Shown: positions 40,311 through 48,120 of the stretch, in pieces
How the letters are laid out: each line of letters starts with the position of its first letter
Numbering within the stretch: the first letter of the stretch is position 1
NCBI GenBank assembly: GCA_964017195.1
Contig: OZ024896.1
Coordinates: forward strand, 1,364,001-1,428,000
Reading direction: 5' to 3'
Source: Siderastrea radians
Lineage: Eukaryota > Cnidaria > Anthozoa > Scleractinia > Rhizangiidae
DNA: 64,000 nucleotides
The notes under the pieces: generated by a model
Databases searched by the model: none
The model's input: only the letters and a program-made list of their open reading frames with translations
Told to the model about the DNA's origin: nothing
Program-made: the position numbers and the translations under genes

Positions 40311-41350
40311 ACCACCACGTCCCTTTTAAAGTGGAGGGTCAGGAGGGTACGTCCTTCGCCAAATTGGACCAGATCCCCATTGGTTTCGGCCATCTGGGTT
40401 TCCACGATTTCCACCACTTCATTGCGTACGGGGACATATTGAATATGGCGAGGTTCAAAGTGGGTGGTGTTTTGAGGATGGTACTTGATTTCTCGTAAGA
40501 GATCGGTGATGCGACCTCCTACCATGCTGCTGGTCCCTACATTGCAATACACGTGCAAAGGACGCGTCGGAGCAAATTCCGACGAGGGACGAAAGGTCGC
40601 GTTCAAATTGACAAACCGCCAAGGACACGATAGACTCAATTTCAGATAATCCCCTTCCACTTTCCAAAAGGTGGGATTGTTGCTGGCATCGCGGACATCC
40701 GTCGGGTTCGGAATGGTAGACATGCCATCCAATTCTGGTAAGAGATTCGGACCCAATCGATACTGGCCGGGGGACCCTTCTTCGATCCATCCCATTTTCA
40801 GGGCTAAGGTTCTGCCCCATGACACGCGCGCCACATGGGTTTTGTAATCTACTGGCTTGGTATTCAACAACAAATCCCCTTCCGAGCTCCATTCAAAGGT
40901 CGGGTACATTTTGACGCCATCGGGTCCCACCCATTTGTCTTTGGGTTTGATTCGTTTAGCACGTTCTTGCTGGTAACGGTAGATCAATTGGTGAAAAAAT
41001 TGACCTCCCGTCAACGAGGTCATCTCCTTTCTGATGTCTTGAGCCTTGATGGTCCATTCCTGCTCTTCATACCACCAGGCATCCTGTCCCCAATCGTCTA
41101 TTTTGAAGTCGTGTTCGTGCCATCGTACATACAACAAAGGATGGGAATCGCCCACGCCTCCTTCTTCCGCTACCACGGGAATGGTGGGTAAGGATAAACT
41201 CACCATGCCTACCATCCATCCGCGTCCCACAAATCGAATGGGTTTCGGCAATCGGTTTCTGAAATGATGACTCTTGTTCCCAGGAAACTCTTTGGTACTC
41301 GCATGACTCATCAACGTCACGTAAAACGACGAGTTGGGCACCCACGTCAT
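40307..41350 (-). CDS. Penton-like minor capsid protein, paralogue 2
   Basis: 347 aa. Clearly homologous to paralogue 1: SSFYVTLMSHASTKEFPGN, FRNRLPKPIRFVGRGWMVGM, MVGGRITDLLREIKY and HIQYVPVRNEVVEIVETQM … GRTLLTLHF. The two lie in tandem with a 4-bp overlap, so they arose by local duplication and have diverged substantially in the middle. They may form hetero-oligomers or alternative vertex proteins. It starts 3 bp after the integrase stop. Confidence 0.65.
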   Translation of the reverse strand: MTWVPNSSFYVTLMSHASTKEFPGNKSHHFRNRLPKPIRFVGRGWMVGMVSLSLPTIPVVAEEGGVGDSHPLLYVRWHEHDFKIDDWGQDAWWYEEQEWTIKAQDIRKEMTSLTGGQFFHQLIYRYQQERAKRIKPKDKWVGPDGVKMYPTFEWSSEGDLLLNTKPVDYKTHVARVSWGRTLALKMGWIEEGSPGQYRLGPNLLPELDGMSTIPNPTDVRDASNNPTFWKVEGDYLKLSLSCPWRFVNLNATFRPSSEFAPTRPLHVYCNVGTSSMVGGRITDLLREIKYHPQNTTHFEPRHIQYVPVRNEVVEIVETQMAETNGDLVQFGEGRTLLTLHFKRDVVV

Positions 41351-41353
41351 TGT

Positions 41354-42484
41354 TTAGTCGCGTCGTCGTCTTTTGGATGGCTTGGGTGGACTTGTCTTTT
41401 TCCTCTTGGGTGGCTGGAGAGAGGTCACGTCTCCGCGGGCAATCCAACTATTGTACTTGTCGGGCCACCCTTTCCACTTGACCAACCATCGATCTTTTTG
41501 ACGCTTAAGTACCTTTTCGATGCGAAACACGTCGGACACGTGGACTTTTTGTAAATCCTCTTCATAAAACGTGCCTTGGACGGGGGTGTCATCCCATTCG
41601 TGAATCTTATAGGTGGGCACGGGGCCCGGGATCACACGATGCACCACAAACACTTCTTCGGTCCAACCAGGTAAATAACCTTTTTCAAACGTCCGATGAA
41701 TCTTGTTGAGACGCACCCGATCGCCTACTTTGAATTGAGGTTTTTTCTGGCTTTTCAATCGTTTGCTGTACAATCGTTTCCACACGGCTTCTTCGTTGTC
41801 CCACGTCACGTCTTGAGGGGCCATGCCAATACTTCGATGACGCGTGGCATTGTACCCTTGCACCAACTCGGGTAAAACATCGTCAAAGCGTAAGGTGTTG
41901 GCCGCGGTAAAATACCGGTACAACCGTTCTTTCAAGGTGCGGTTAAATCGTTCCACCACACTGGCCTTCGCATCGCCTTCGGTGGAAAAATGATGAATCC
42001 CTTGCTCGTCGAGCCATCGTTGAAACGTCCGATTATAAAATTCTTTCCCCCGATCCGTTTGCAATCGGTTGGGGTGTCGTCGTCCTTGTTTCAAAATCTT
42101 CTCAAAGGCTTTCACGAGGGCCACCCCCGTTTTGTCTTTCAAGGGTTGCACCCACGCATATTTCGACAAGACATCCACGACCGTCAACAAGTAGCGCAGG
42201 CCCCGATTATATTGGGCCAACGGTTGCACTTCGACTAAATCCGCCACCCATTGATCGTCCAACCCTCCCACGATCACGGGGACGGTGGGAAAACGACGAC
42301 GTCGTGGTTTATGTAACGTATAGGCCAAATCCCGTTCCAAGACCCGTTGGGCTTTTTTCAAAGGGAGACGATGGGTTTTGGCAAACCGTTGCACGCCTCC
42401 TAAACTCCCCGGGGCACGAGGGTCGTGGTAACGATTCAACCATGATGGGGTGTGTTTCTTTCGAGGGGCCATACGTTCTGGCAT
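41354..42484 (-). CDS. Retroviral-type integrase with chromodomain
   Basis: 376 aa. The DDE catalytic residues lie in DLVEVQP (Asp82), LQTDRGKEF (Asp144) and VVERFNRTLKER (Glu178). A basic linker and an SH3-like region (KVGDRVRLNK) follow, then a chromodomain at about 318-352 (VFRIEKVLKRQ…WLVKWKGWPDKYNSWIARGDV) and a Lys/Arg tail. This is the Polinton integrase, which inserts the linear genome and makes the 6-bp TSD; the chromodomain may steer insertion to marked chromatin. ATG candidates lie at 42484 and 42472. The first 49 bases overlap the preceding gene. Confidence 0.93.
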   Translation of the reverse strand: MPERMAPRKKHTPSWLNRYHDPRAPGSLGGVQRFAKTHRLPLKKAQRVLERDLAYTLHKPRRRRFPTVPVIVGGLDDQWVADLVEVQPLAQYNRGLRYLLTVVDVLSKYAWVQPLKDKTGVALVKAFEKILKQGRRHPNRLQTDRGKEFYNRTFQRWLDEQGIHHFSTEGDAKASVVERFNRTLKERLYRYFTAANTLRFDDVLPELVQGYNATRHRSIGMAPQDVTWDNEEAVWKRLYSKRLKSQKKPQFKVGDRVRLNKIHRTFEKGYLPGWTEEVFVVHRVIPGPVPTYKIHEWDDTPVQGTFYEEDLQKVHVSDVFRIEKVLKRQKDRWLVKWKGWPDKYNSWIARGDVTSLQPPKRKKTSPPKPSKRRRRD

Positions 42485-42786
42485 TCATCCCATAAGGTCG
42501 GTATGGAAGGGATGGTGTTGGGATGCGCCTTTTGAATGATTCGATACCATCGCCACGCGTCCGGATGCGCTTTTAACCATAAGACAAACACCACCCATCG
42601 ATACAGGTTACGATCCACGTGGGTTTCTTCAAAGACGTGGAGAGGGTGCGCGTCCTCGGGACATGGGGGAATCGGGATCTTGGCCCCGGGTTGGTGATCA
42701 TATAACACTTGGCACAGGGATTGATGGCATTGCCATTGCCCCAAGGACCAGACAGACTCCCACGCATAACACACAGCAGACTCCAT
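42436..42786 (-). CDS. Uncharacterised Trp/His-rich protein, 116 aa
   Basis: An open frame between the GRF-finger gene and the integrase, starting at 42786 and overlapping the integrase by 49 bp. Rich in Trp, His and Cys (WESVWSLGQWQCHQSLCQ; RWVVFVLWLKAHPDAWRWYR), with no motif I recognise. An A/T-rich box (TTTTTTATTTAG on the minus strand) lies just upstream. Its position fits a real gene in this compact element, but it could be spurious. Confidence 0.45.
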   Translation of the reverse strand: MESAVCYAWESVWSLGQWQCHQSLCQVLYDHQPGAKIPIPPCPEDAHPLHVFEETHVDRNLYRWVVFVLWLKAHPDAWRWYRIIQKAHPNTIPSIPTLWDECQNVWPLERNTPHHG

Positions 42787-42819
42787 GGACTAAATAAAAA
42801 ATTTTATTCGTTCTCTCCT

Positions 42820-43668
42820 TTAAAAGAGACCGTCATACACGACCGTCTCGAGGCTTTTCTGCCAGTTCTCGACACTGTCACTGTACTTGGGGGGTGGTGG
42901 CGCTGGGGCCACCATCATTTCTTGACGGTTCTTGAGCTCTTGAATCTCTCGTAGCAACTGTTTCTCATAGTCTGTCAGGGGGTGATCCTCTTTCCTTCGA
43001 GGGGGCGGACCAGGAATGTCCACGCCACGCTTGGGATACCCTTGAGCATCACGGCTGGGTATTTCAGCTTGTTGATCGGCTTTCTTGGGCGGGTTGTCAT
43101 GAAACCAACTCCAGTACTTGGGACCCAAGGGTTGATCGGCCCACCGGAAGAAGCCACACTGTTTCTTGGAACAATTCAGAAACAAACGATCGGGGTTCTG
43201 GGTCGAATGGCTCTGTTGCAGCGTGGCGGGTTCACGGCAAAAGCACTGCAAACAAGTCCACATGTCCAACACTTCTGCATGAGGTTGACTATAGACGGCT
43301 TTCATATACTCCAGGGCTTGATCTTGTCCACAAAACAGCAAACACGGTTGGATGGGACATTTCACATACTTCCATCCCTTTTGAGATTCTCGTGCCTCCA
43401 AACGCACATCATGGCAAGGACATACCATCGTGTCCAAGGAACTGACTGGGAAAACAGGTTTGGGGTTTTGAAACCCAGGGCTTTGAGGGGTTGCGTCGAC
43501 CATGTCATTCAATTCTTTCATCATCTCTTCCACGGCAGCTCGGGTATCTTCCACCACCTCGCGCACCGCCGGATCACAGTCCACGGGCGTCATCGTTTGA
43601 AGGGTGTTCTTCTTCTTCTTCTTCCCCGAAGGAGGGTCGCTTGGCTTTCTCTTCCGTTCGACTGACAT
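42820..43668 (-). CDS. Double GRF zinc-finger protein
   Basis: About 282 aa from the ATG at 43668, chosen because the TATAAAAA box (43698-43705) lies downstream of the longer ATG at 43710. It has a basic N-terminus (VERKRKP…GKKKKK) and an acidic helical part. Two GRF-type zinc fingers follow: VCPCHD…KGWKYVKCPIQPC LLFCG and CLQCFC…DRLFLNCSKKQCGFFRWADQP. A Pro-rich segment and a C-terminal helix end the protein. GRF fingers bind single-stranded nucleic acid in topoisomerase III and APE2-like proteins; a replication or recombination accessory role is plausible. Divergent from the SLOG gene. Confidence 0.75.
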   Translation of the reverse strand: MSVERKRKPSDPPSGKKKKKNTLQTMTPVDCDPAVREVVEDTRAAVEEMMKELNDMVDATPQSPGFQNPKPVFPVSSLDTMVCPCHDVRLEARESQKGWKYVKCPIQPCLLFCGQDQALEYMKAVYSQPHAEVLDMWTCLQCFCREPATLQQSHSTQNPDRLFLNCSKKQCGFFRWADQPLGPKYWSWFHDNPPKKADQQAEIPSRDAQGYPKRGVDIPGPPPRRKEDHPLTDYEKQLLREIQELKNRQEMMVAPAPPPPKYSDSVENWQKSLETVVYDGLF

Positions 43669-43865
43669 CGTGCTCACGATTTTCACCTGCCCATGCCTTT
43701 TTATACCCATACCCCTAAGCTCTCATTGGTCAGCTTATCCTGACCTTATAAGGACCGCTCGTGTTCCCATTGGTCAGCTTTTCCCTATCCCCTCTCGTGT
43801 TCCCATTGGCCCGTGGTCCCTATTTAAGGAGCTCCCTTGGTCCCTGAATCGTCATTCTCAAAGCA
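43669..43865. promoter_or_regulatory. Divergent promoter with three CCAAT-type boxes
   Basis: A minus TATAAAAA (43698-43705) for the GRF gene and a plus TATTTAA (43821-43827) 39 bp before the SLOG start. Between them TCTCATTGGTCAGCTT, TTCCCATTGGTCAGCTT and TTCCCATTGGCCCG form three spaced repeats, each with an inverted CCAAT box. A TATAAGG lies near 43747. Confidence 0.7.
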
Positions 43866-44549
43866 ATGCCGCCCGACATCGAAATGATCGGAGAACAAGA
43901 TCTCGACGCCTTGGAACTGCAAGTGGGCTATGGCCATGTGGTGTACACCGGGGGAGCCAAAGGCACGGATGACTTAGTGGAACGACTGGGTAAACAGTTT
44001 GGGATGCAAGTCGAAGTGCTCGTCCCCCCGAACCATCCTCGAGCCACGTTCATCACCCCGTCCACCAGGCACCCCGTCCACCATCTTCACCAGGCGGCGG
44101 AGAAACTAGGGAAACAGATGCCCAGTCATTTTTACACCCTGCAATTGCTGCAACGCAATTATCAATTGGCCAAGAAAGCCCATACCATCTATGCCTTTGG
44201 CATCTTGGAACAGGATCATAAACGCGTGAAAGGGGGCACCGGTTGGACCGTGCAATTGGCTATGGATCAAGGCAAACCCGTCTATCTCTTTGATATCCCC
44301 AGTCAATCATGGTACCGCTCGGACCATTACTACCAAGTCAACGAGAATGCCACCACCCTGGTCACAGGCAGTCAATTTGTCCCTTGGGACCCTAAAAAGC
44401 CGACTCTTCATCAAAGCAGTGCTATTGTGGGATCCCGGGATGTGGACGAGAAAACCCGAGCCGAAATTGAAGCCTTGTTCAACCGCACCTTCTGTCTCCC
44501 CGAGAACATTGATCAATTACGCATGGAACTCGAAGACTTTCATTTGTAA
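43866..44549 (+). CDS. SLOG-superfamily (YspA/DprA-like Rossmann) protein
   Basis: 227 aa. YTGGAKGTDDLVERLGKQFG (27-46) and GGTGWTVQLAMDQGKPVYLFD (123-143), with N98 in LLQRNYQLAKKA between them, match the Rossmann-like nucleotide-binding fold of the SLOG superfamily. The C-terminal part (from about 183) has SSAIVGSRDVDEKTRAEIEALF, which looks like the first strand-helix unit normally at the N-terminus of such domains. Bacterial SLOG proteins sense or make nucleotide-derived signals, often in defence systems; an anti-host or signalling role here is inference. It has its own TATA box and a downstream AATAAA (44707-44712). It runs opposite to the structural genes. Confidence 0.75.
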   Translation: MPPDIEMIGEQDLDALELQVGYGHVVYTGGAKGTDDLVERLGKQFGMQVEVLVPPNHPRATFITPSTRHPVHHLHQAAEKLGKQMPSHFYTLQLLQRNYQLAKKAHTIYAFGILEQDHKRVKGGTGWTVQLAMDQGKPVYLFDIPSQSWYRSDHYYQVNENATTLVTGSQFVPWDPKKPTLHQSSAIVGSRDVDEKTRAEIEALFNRTFCLPENIDQLRMELEDFHL

Positions 44550-44808
44550 TGTTTTTAGTTTTTAGTTTTGGAATTGTACATAGCCCTTTTTTAGTTTTTA
44601 TTTTTCCAATTGTACATAGCCTTTTTCCAATTGTAAATAGGCGCACCCTGCGTGGCAAAGAACACCAACAACTCTTTGTAAAAAAACATCCACTCTTTTT
44701 AATTAAAATAAAAAACTCACATCACTGGTTTTGCACGTTCATCATAAATAGTTGGTCTTGACGCACAGCAGCCTTGACTCACAATAAACTCAACAGGAAT
44801 AAAAATGT
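44550..44808. terminator. Convergent 3' region with repeats of CCAATTGTA(C/A)ATAG
   Basis: Between the SLOG gene and the minus-strand Arg-rich gene. Short repeats of AATTGTACATAGCC/CCAATTGTAAATAG occur at 44570-44640. Plus AATAAA lies at 44707-44712; minus AATAAA (plus TTTATT) at 44598-44603. No gene seen. Confidence 0.5.
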
Positions 44809-45387
44809 TCAAGGAAACAAAACACGACGCACTTGGTCCCGCAACCGCTCTCTCCTCTCCCGCTCCTCCCGCCGCCGCTGCTCCCGCACCCGCTCCATGT
44901 CCCCGAAATAGCTTTTGATTCTCTGCCATGGATGGCCCGCATACACACTTGGCAAATACAACTCTAGCTCATTGTCCATTTCCTTAAAGTGTTCCAGCGT
45001 CATGGGCCACCGCCATTCCAAATGGGTCCAGATGCGATGCTGGTCCACCCAAGGAATGATCTTCCGGACCAGAGTGCCCAGCAAGGCTTCTGTGATCTGT
45101 TGATGGGGCCGGCCCTCCCGTTCTCCATTCTCGGTCCACACCATACACCTTAAAAACAGTTCGAAAAAGGCAACCACGCGTCTACGGTTCAGAGGGCGCC
45201 AGGTTTCCTCTTCTCTCTCCCGCATCAGTCTGGTCTGCCGCTCCACTCCTGTTCTCTCCCGTCCCGCTCTCCTCCTCAAGTAGTCTGGACCTCCCACATT
45301 CACAGCACTGGCTAAGGAGCCCAAGGGCCTTCTCGTTGTGGACATTTTTGGGACAAACTGACATAAGTCAACACTGACTGAACTCAA
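44809..45387 (-). CDS. Uncharacterised Arg-rich protein, up to 192 aa
   Basis: Two start candidates: 45387 (34 bp after a TATATAG box at 45421-45427) and 45345. It is basic and Glu-rich at both ends (RRRAGRERTGVERQTRLMRERE; RVREQRRREERERRERLRD). The middle is compact and looks folded (VVAFFELFLRCMVW … IIPWVDQHRIWTHLEWRWPMTLEHFKEMDNELELY). I do not recognise a family. Transcribed divergently from the zinc-finger gene at 45653 from a promoter that copies the PolB promoter, so it is likely expressed with the early set. Confidence 0.6.
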   Translation of the reverse strand: MSSVSVDLCQFVPKMSTTRRPLGSLASAVNVGGPDYLRRRAGRERTGVERQTRLMREREEETWRPLNRRRVVAFFELFLRCMVWTENGEREGRPHQQITEALLGTLVRKIIPWVDQHRIWTHLEWRWPMTLEHFKEMDNELELYLPSVYAGHPWQRIKSYFGDMERVREQRRREERERRERLRDQVRRVLFP

Positions 45388-45652
45388 AGCTAGGAATGAC
45401 GTCCTGGGGCCTCCCTTGACCTATATACCCCGATCCGCGCAATGCCTCATGGTCTATCTAAGGAGGGGGGAGGGGGGTCCCCCCACCCCGTCCCCTCCCA
45501 AAGCATCATGGGGTCTCCTTCTCATTGGTTCCTTCCCCTCCCACGGGACCCTTTTGTTTCTCTATAAGAACACCACCTTCCCCATGCCATGTTACAATCC
45601 CTGGATGATCCAGGCCTCAGTCCAGAAGCCCAACAAGTGATCCTTTCACCTC
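45388..45652. promoter_or_regulatory. Divergent promoter, inverted copy of the PolB promoter
   Basis: Minus TATATAG at 45421-45427 and plus TATAAG at 45563-45568. The block CAAAGCATCATGGGGTCTCC … CTCATTGG (CCAAT box) … GGGACCCTTTTGTTTCTCTATAA is the inverted counterpart of 30620-30715. Two short upstream open frames starting at about 45584 and 45589 precede the 45653 ATG. Confidence 0.7.
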
Positions 45653-45868
45653 ATGGCTCAATCCAAACCATGTGTGGCCTGTAGGAAACCTGTCACCAAA
45701 CAAATCATTTTGACCTGCTGCGAACAACCCTGTCATCTAACCTGTGCCACCCTGTGGGGAAAAAAAGTACCAATCCTGACGCTGGTTGCTTTAGCTGTGG
45801 ATACGGGAATAGCATCCCAGTCCTTGAAATCCTCAATGAAGAATGGAAAGAAGACCCCCAATTTGTGA
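45653..45868 (+). CDS. CxxC…CHxxC zinc-finger protein, first part (frame changes at a poly-A run)
   Basis: Starts MAQSKPCVACRKPVTKQ and contains the metal-binding order CxxC…CCxxxxCHxxC (residues about 7-32: CVAC, TCCEQPCHLTC). After TGGGGA followed by six further A's (45758-45768), homology to the second repeat continues in the -1 frame (the 45754-46497 open frame), while this frame runs on to a stop at 45868 with unrelated text. The A AAA AAA G context is a textbook slippery heptamer, so either programmed -1 frameshifting or a homopolymer length error is possible. Confidence 0.65.
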   Translation: MAQSKPCVACRKPVTKQIILTCCEQPCHLTCATLWGKKVPILTLVALAVDTGIASQSLKSSMKNGKKTPNL

Positions 45869-46497
45869 AAGAAGTCAAACGTAACTGGTACCAACATACT
45901 TATCGGGGAGTCACACATCACCGCCTTCCTCTCTGGTATGGTATCGGTTATGAATTGAAGTGCGGTGAACCCATATGTTTGGGAGGCGTCCAAGGGTTCT
46001 GGGGAAAACACCGCAACAGGTATTCCCAATTTACAGAAACCCATTTTCTTGGCCACACCCCAAGCGAAGTCATTTCAACGATGAAACAACTGAATCCTTT
46101 CCCCACCGACCCGTGTGTCGTCTGTCAGAAAAGTGTCAGCAATCAAATCATATTGATCTGCTGCAAATACCCCTGTCATGTAGCCTGTGCTGACAACTGG
46201 AGAAAGAATCCTCATCTAATCACCCACTGTGCTTACATCCCGCAAGGCCATTCCACCACAGTCATTGAAATCCTCAATTACGATTGGAAAGAAGACCCCC
46301 AATTTGTGAAAGAAGTCAAACGTATCTGGAATGGTTATCTGTGGTATGGTATTTGTCATACAGGCACCGGAGCCGCTCAAGGATTCTGGGGAAAAATCTT
46401 CAAGTTTCCGGATACAAGCAGCAACATACCCCATTTTCTTGGCCACACCCAAAGCGAAGTCCTTTCACACATGAAGAACATTTTGAGTTCTCAGTAA
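45754..46497 (+). CDS. Tandem zinc-finger protein, main part
   Basis: 247 aa as an open frame, but its natural N-terminus is the finger encoded in 45653-45768. It contains an internal duplication: a cysteine-rich segment, then VLEILNEEWKEDPQFVKEVKR … GFWGKH … FLGHTPSEVISTMK. This is followed by a second full unit with CVVC…CCKYPCHVAC and near-identical EILNYDWKEDPQFVKEVKR … GFWGK … FLGHTQSEVLSHMK. Each unit has a RING/PHD-like cysteine-histidine pattern with an invariant helical tail. A ubiquitin-ligase or host-interaction role is possible, not shown. AATAAA (46544-46549) follows. Confidence 0.7.
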   Translation: MGKKSTNPDAGCFSCGYGNSIPVLEILNEEWKEDPQFVKEVKRNWYQHTYRGVTHHRLPLWYGIGYELKCGEPICLGGVQGFWGKHRNRYSQFTETHFLGHTPSEVISTMKQLNPFPTDPCVVCQKSVSNQIILICCKYPCHVACADNWRKNPHLITHCAYIPQGHSTTVIEILNYDWKEDPQFVKEVKRIWNGYLWYGICHTGTGAAQGFWGKIFKFPDTSSNIPHFLGHTQSEVLSHMKNILSSQ

Positions 46498-46597
46498 GGA
46501 CCCCATGTTTGGACTCACTTGTTGTCAAACAATACGAAGGACCAATAAAAGATGTTCCATGACACTTTGTTGTGATCTTTATTGATTCTCTACACAA
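46498..46597. terminator. Convergent 3' ends with poly(A) signals on both strands
   Basis: Plus AATAAA at 46544-46549 for the zinc-finger gene and minus AATAAA (plus TTTATT, 46578-46583) for the penton-like paralogue 3. Confidence 0.6.
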
Positions 46598-47650
46598 TCA
46601 TGTTCGTTGACTTTTTCTGGAAAGTTCAAGGGTAATGATGGTTCGGCCTTGTTTGAAGGGAGCCGGCTGTCCGTCGGCTGTTTGAATGTCCATGGCAATG
46701 CTGTCAAAGATGGTTTGGCCCAGAGGAAAATACATCCGTTCCCTGGTATCAAATTGATGCTCGGTATTGCCGGCATCCAAGGTACGTAAAAATCCTTTTT
46801 CTTGATTTCCCACAATGCTCGGTGCTACCAGATCCGTGTAAATCATCAATGGTTGTTGTCCTTGTTGCGGTTTCACCGTGGGGGTGGTAGGAAAGGGTTG
46901 TCGACTCAAATTCGGACCCAAGAACAACTCATAATCAAAGTCGGGGTGGGTAAAGGTGACGGAGACGTGACCAAACGGGGGATATTTGCTGACAGGCCCA
47001 ATGGCGGGTTCCCATTTATGCCGATCGTTGTAATCCACGATATGTTTCACCAGATAATTCTTTTCTTGGACAATGCGTTCACTTGGCGTTCCATCTTTCA
47101 CCAATCCCATCAGACCCGCCAATTTCCATTCCATTTCAAATTGCATGTTGGCCGGTATGAGGACATACAACGAATCTAATTCAGAGGCGATGCCCGTCTT
47201 GGTGATTTTCACATAGGGTTGAGCCAGGTTAAGCGCGGCTAGTTGTTGTCGTTTGGCTAAATCGTTCACGTCCATTTTGGCTATATCCATCATGACTTCC
47301 ATGCGTTGTTTTTCCATTTCGTACGCGATGGCAATCCAGGCTTCTTTCAACGTGGGGTAATACCCTGGCGGTAAATAAATTTGTTTCGTGACTTTCAGGG
47401 GCGCCGTGCCATCCGCCCGTTTTGGCATGTATCTCACATCTGTTTTCATCCAATGTTTTTGACTATCTTCTTGCGTCCAATTCTGCTTGGTTTGATCTTC
47501 CAAGGATTGATTAAACCCCGGGTGGGAGATATGCACCAACGCCACTTCCCAATCATCTTCCACCAAATAATAGGAACGAGGCAGTCGCGCCGTAAATTTT
47601 TGACCCGTGCCTTGTGCTTGATCACTGAGCAGAGTGATGTAAAAACTCAT
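46598..47650 (-). CDS. Penton-like minor capsid protein, paralogue 3
   Basis: 350 aa from MSFYITLLSDQAQG at 47650; the frame is open further upstream into the TIR, but a TATAAAAA box (47680-47687) 30 bp before 47650 fixes the start. It shares with paralogues 1 and 2 the start (FYITL, then FTARLPRSYYLVEDDWEVAL), SIVGNQEKGFLRTL and the end IAMDIQTADGQPAPFKQGRTIITLEL. It is the most diverged of the three and lies at the far right end, transcribed leftward and separated from the others. It may be the ancestral penton and the tandem pair a later expansion, or the reverse. Confidence 0.65.
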   Translation of the reverse strand: MSFYITLLSDQAQGTGQKFTARLPRSYYLVEDDWEVALVHISHPGFNQSLEDQTKQNWTQEDSQKHWMKTDVRYMPKRADGTAPLKVTKQIYLPPGYYPTLKEAWIAIAYEMEKQRMEVMMDIAKMDVNDLAKRQQLAALNLAQPYVKITKTGIASELDSLYVLIPANMQFEMEWKLAGLMGLVKDGTPSERIVQEKNYLVKHIVDYNDRHKWEPAIGPVSKYPPFGHVSVTFTHPDFDYELFLGPNLSRQPFPTTPTVKPQQGQQPLMIYTDLVAPSIVGNQEKGFLRTLDAGNTEHQFDTRERMYFPLGQTIFDSIAMDIQTADGQPAPFKQGRTIITLELSRKSQRT

Positions 47651-47705
47651 GGTGACAATCCTAACCCATTGTGGTTGCCTTTTTATACCTACCCCCGCTG
47701 CTCCA

Positions 47706-48120
47706 ATTGGACTTTGGACTTTGAGCCCGCGTTTTCTCCGCGGTTTTTGCCCATCCTGAGCCCACGATCCATTTTTCAGACTGGTCAGCGGTTTCCCATT
47801 CCAAATCACGTGACTTCCGGTTGCATGAGCCCACGATCCTTTTTTCACACTGGTCAGCGGTTTCCCATTCAAAAACACGTGACTTCCGGTTCCATGAGCC
47901 CACGATCGTTTTTTCCCACTGCTCAGCGGTTTCCCCTCCTAAAAACACGTGACTTCCGGTTCCCATGACGTCATTTCCGGTCATGTGACTTCCGCTTGAG
48001 CCCACGATCCTACTGGGCAGGGGTTTCCGTTCCTATGACAACCCCTCGCCCAATCACAAGACAAATGCTCTCGACCAATCAGAAGCCAGCATTTTCTCTA
48101 TGTGGGCGCACATTACTACT
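47706..48120. repeat. Polinton right TIR with three 70-bp subrepeats
   Basis: Inverted match to 25991-26337. It has three subrepeats (about 47756-47962) where the left TIR has two. The outer 220 bp is nearly identical to the left. CACGTG/TCACGTG E-boxes and TGACGTCA (about 47965) are retained. Confidence 0.95.

Larger units (their letters stand above)
25991..48120. mobile_element. Complete Polinton/Maverick (adintovirus-like) element, 22.1 kb
   Basis: Both ends start AGTAGTAATGTGCGCCCACA, in inverted orientation. A perfect 6-bp TSD, GGCTTA, lies at 25985-25990 and 48121-48126; a 6-bp TSD is diagnostic of Polintons. The interior carries the hallmark set: protein-primed PolB, chromodomain integrase, packaging ATPase, adenain-like protease, major capsid and penton-like proteins. 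Nearly all capsid-side genes run on the minus strand with gaps of a few bases or short overlaps. The empty site is preserved in copy A of the host repeat. TIR identity is very high, suggesting a recent insertion, although PolB and one other gene are frameshifted. Confidence 0.95.

Noticed and set aside
47651..47878. 76-residue N-terminal extension of penton paralogue 3
   Set aside because: It is translated TIR subrepeat; the TATA box and family start indicate 47650.
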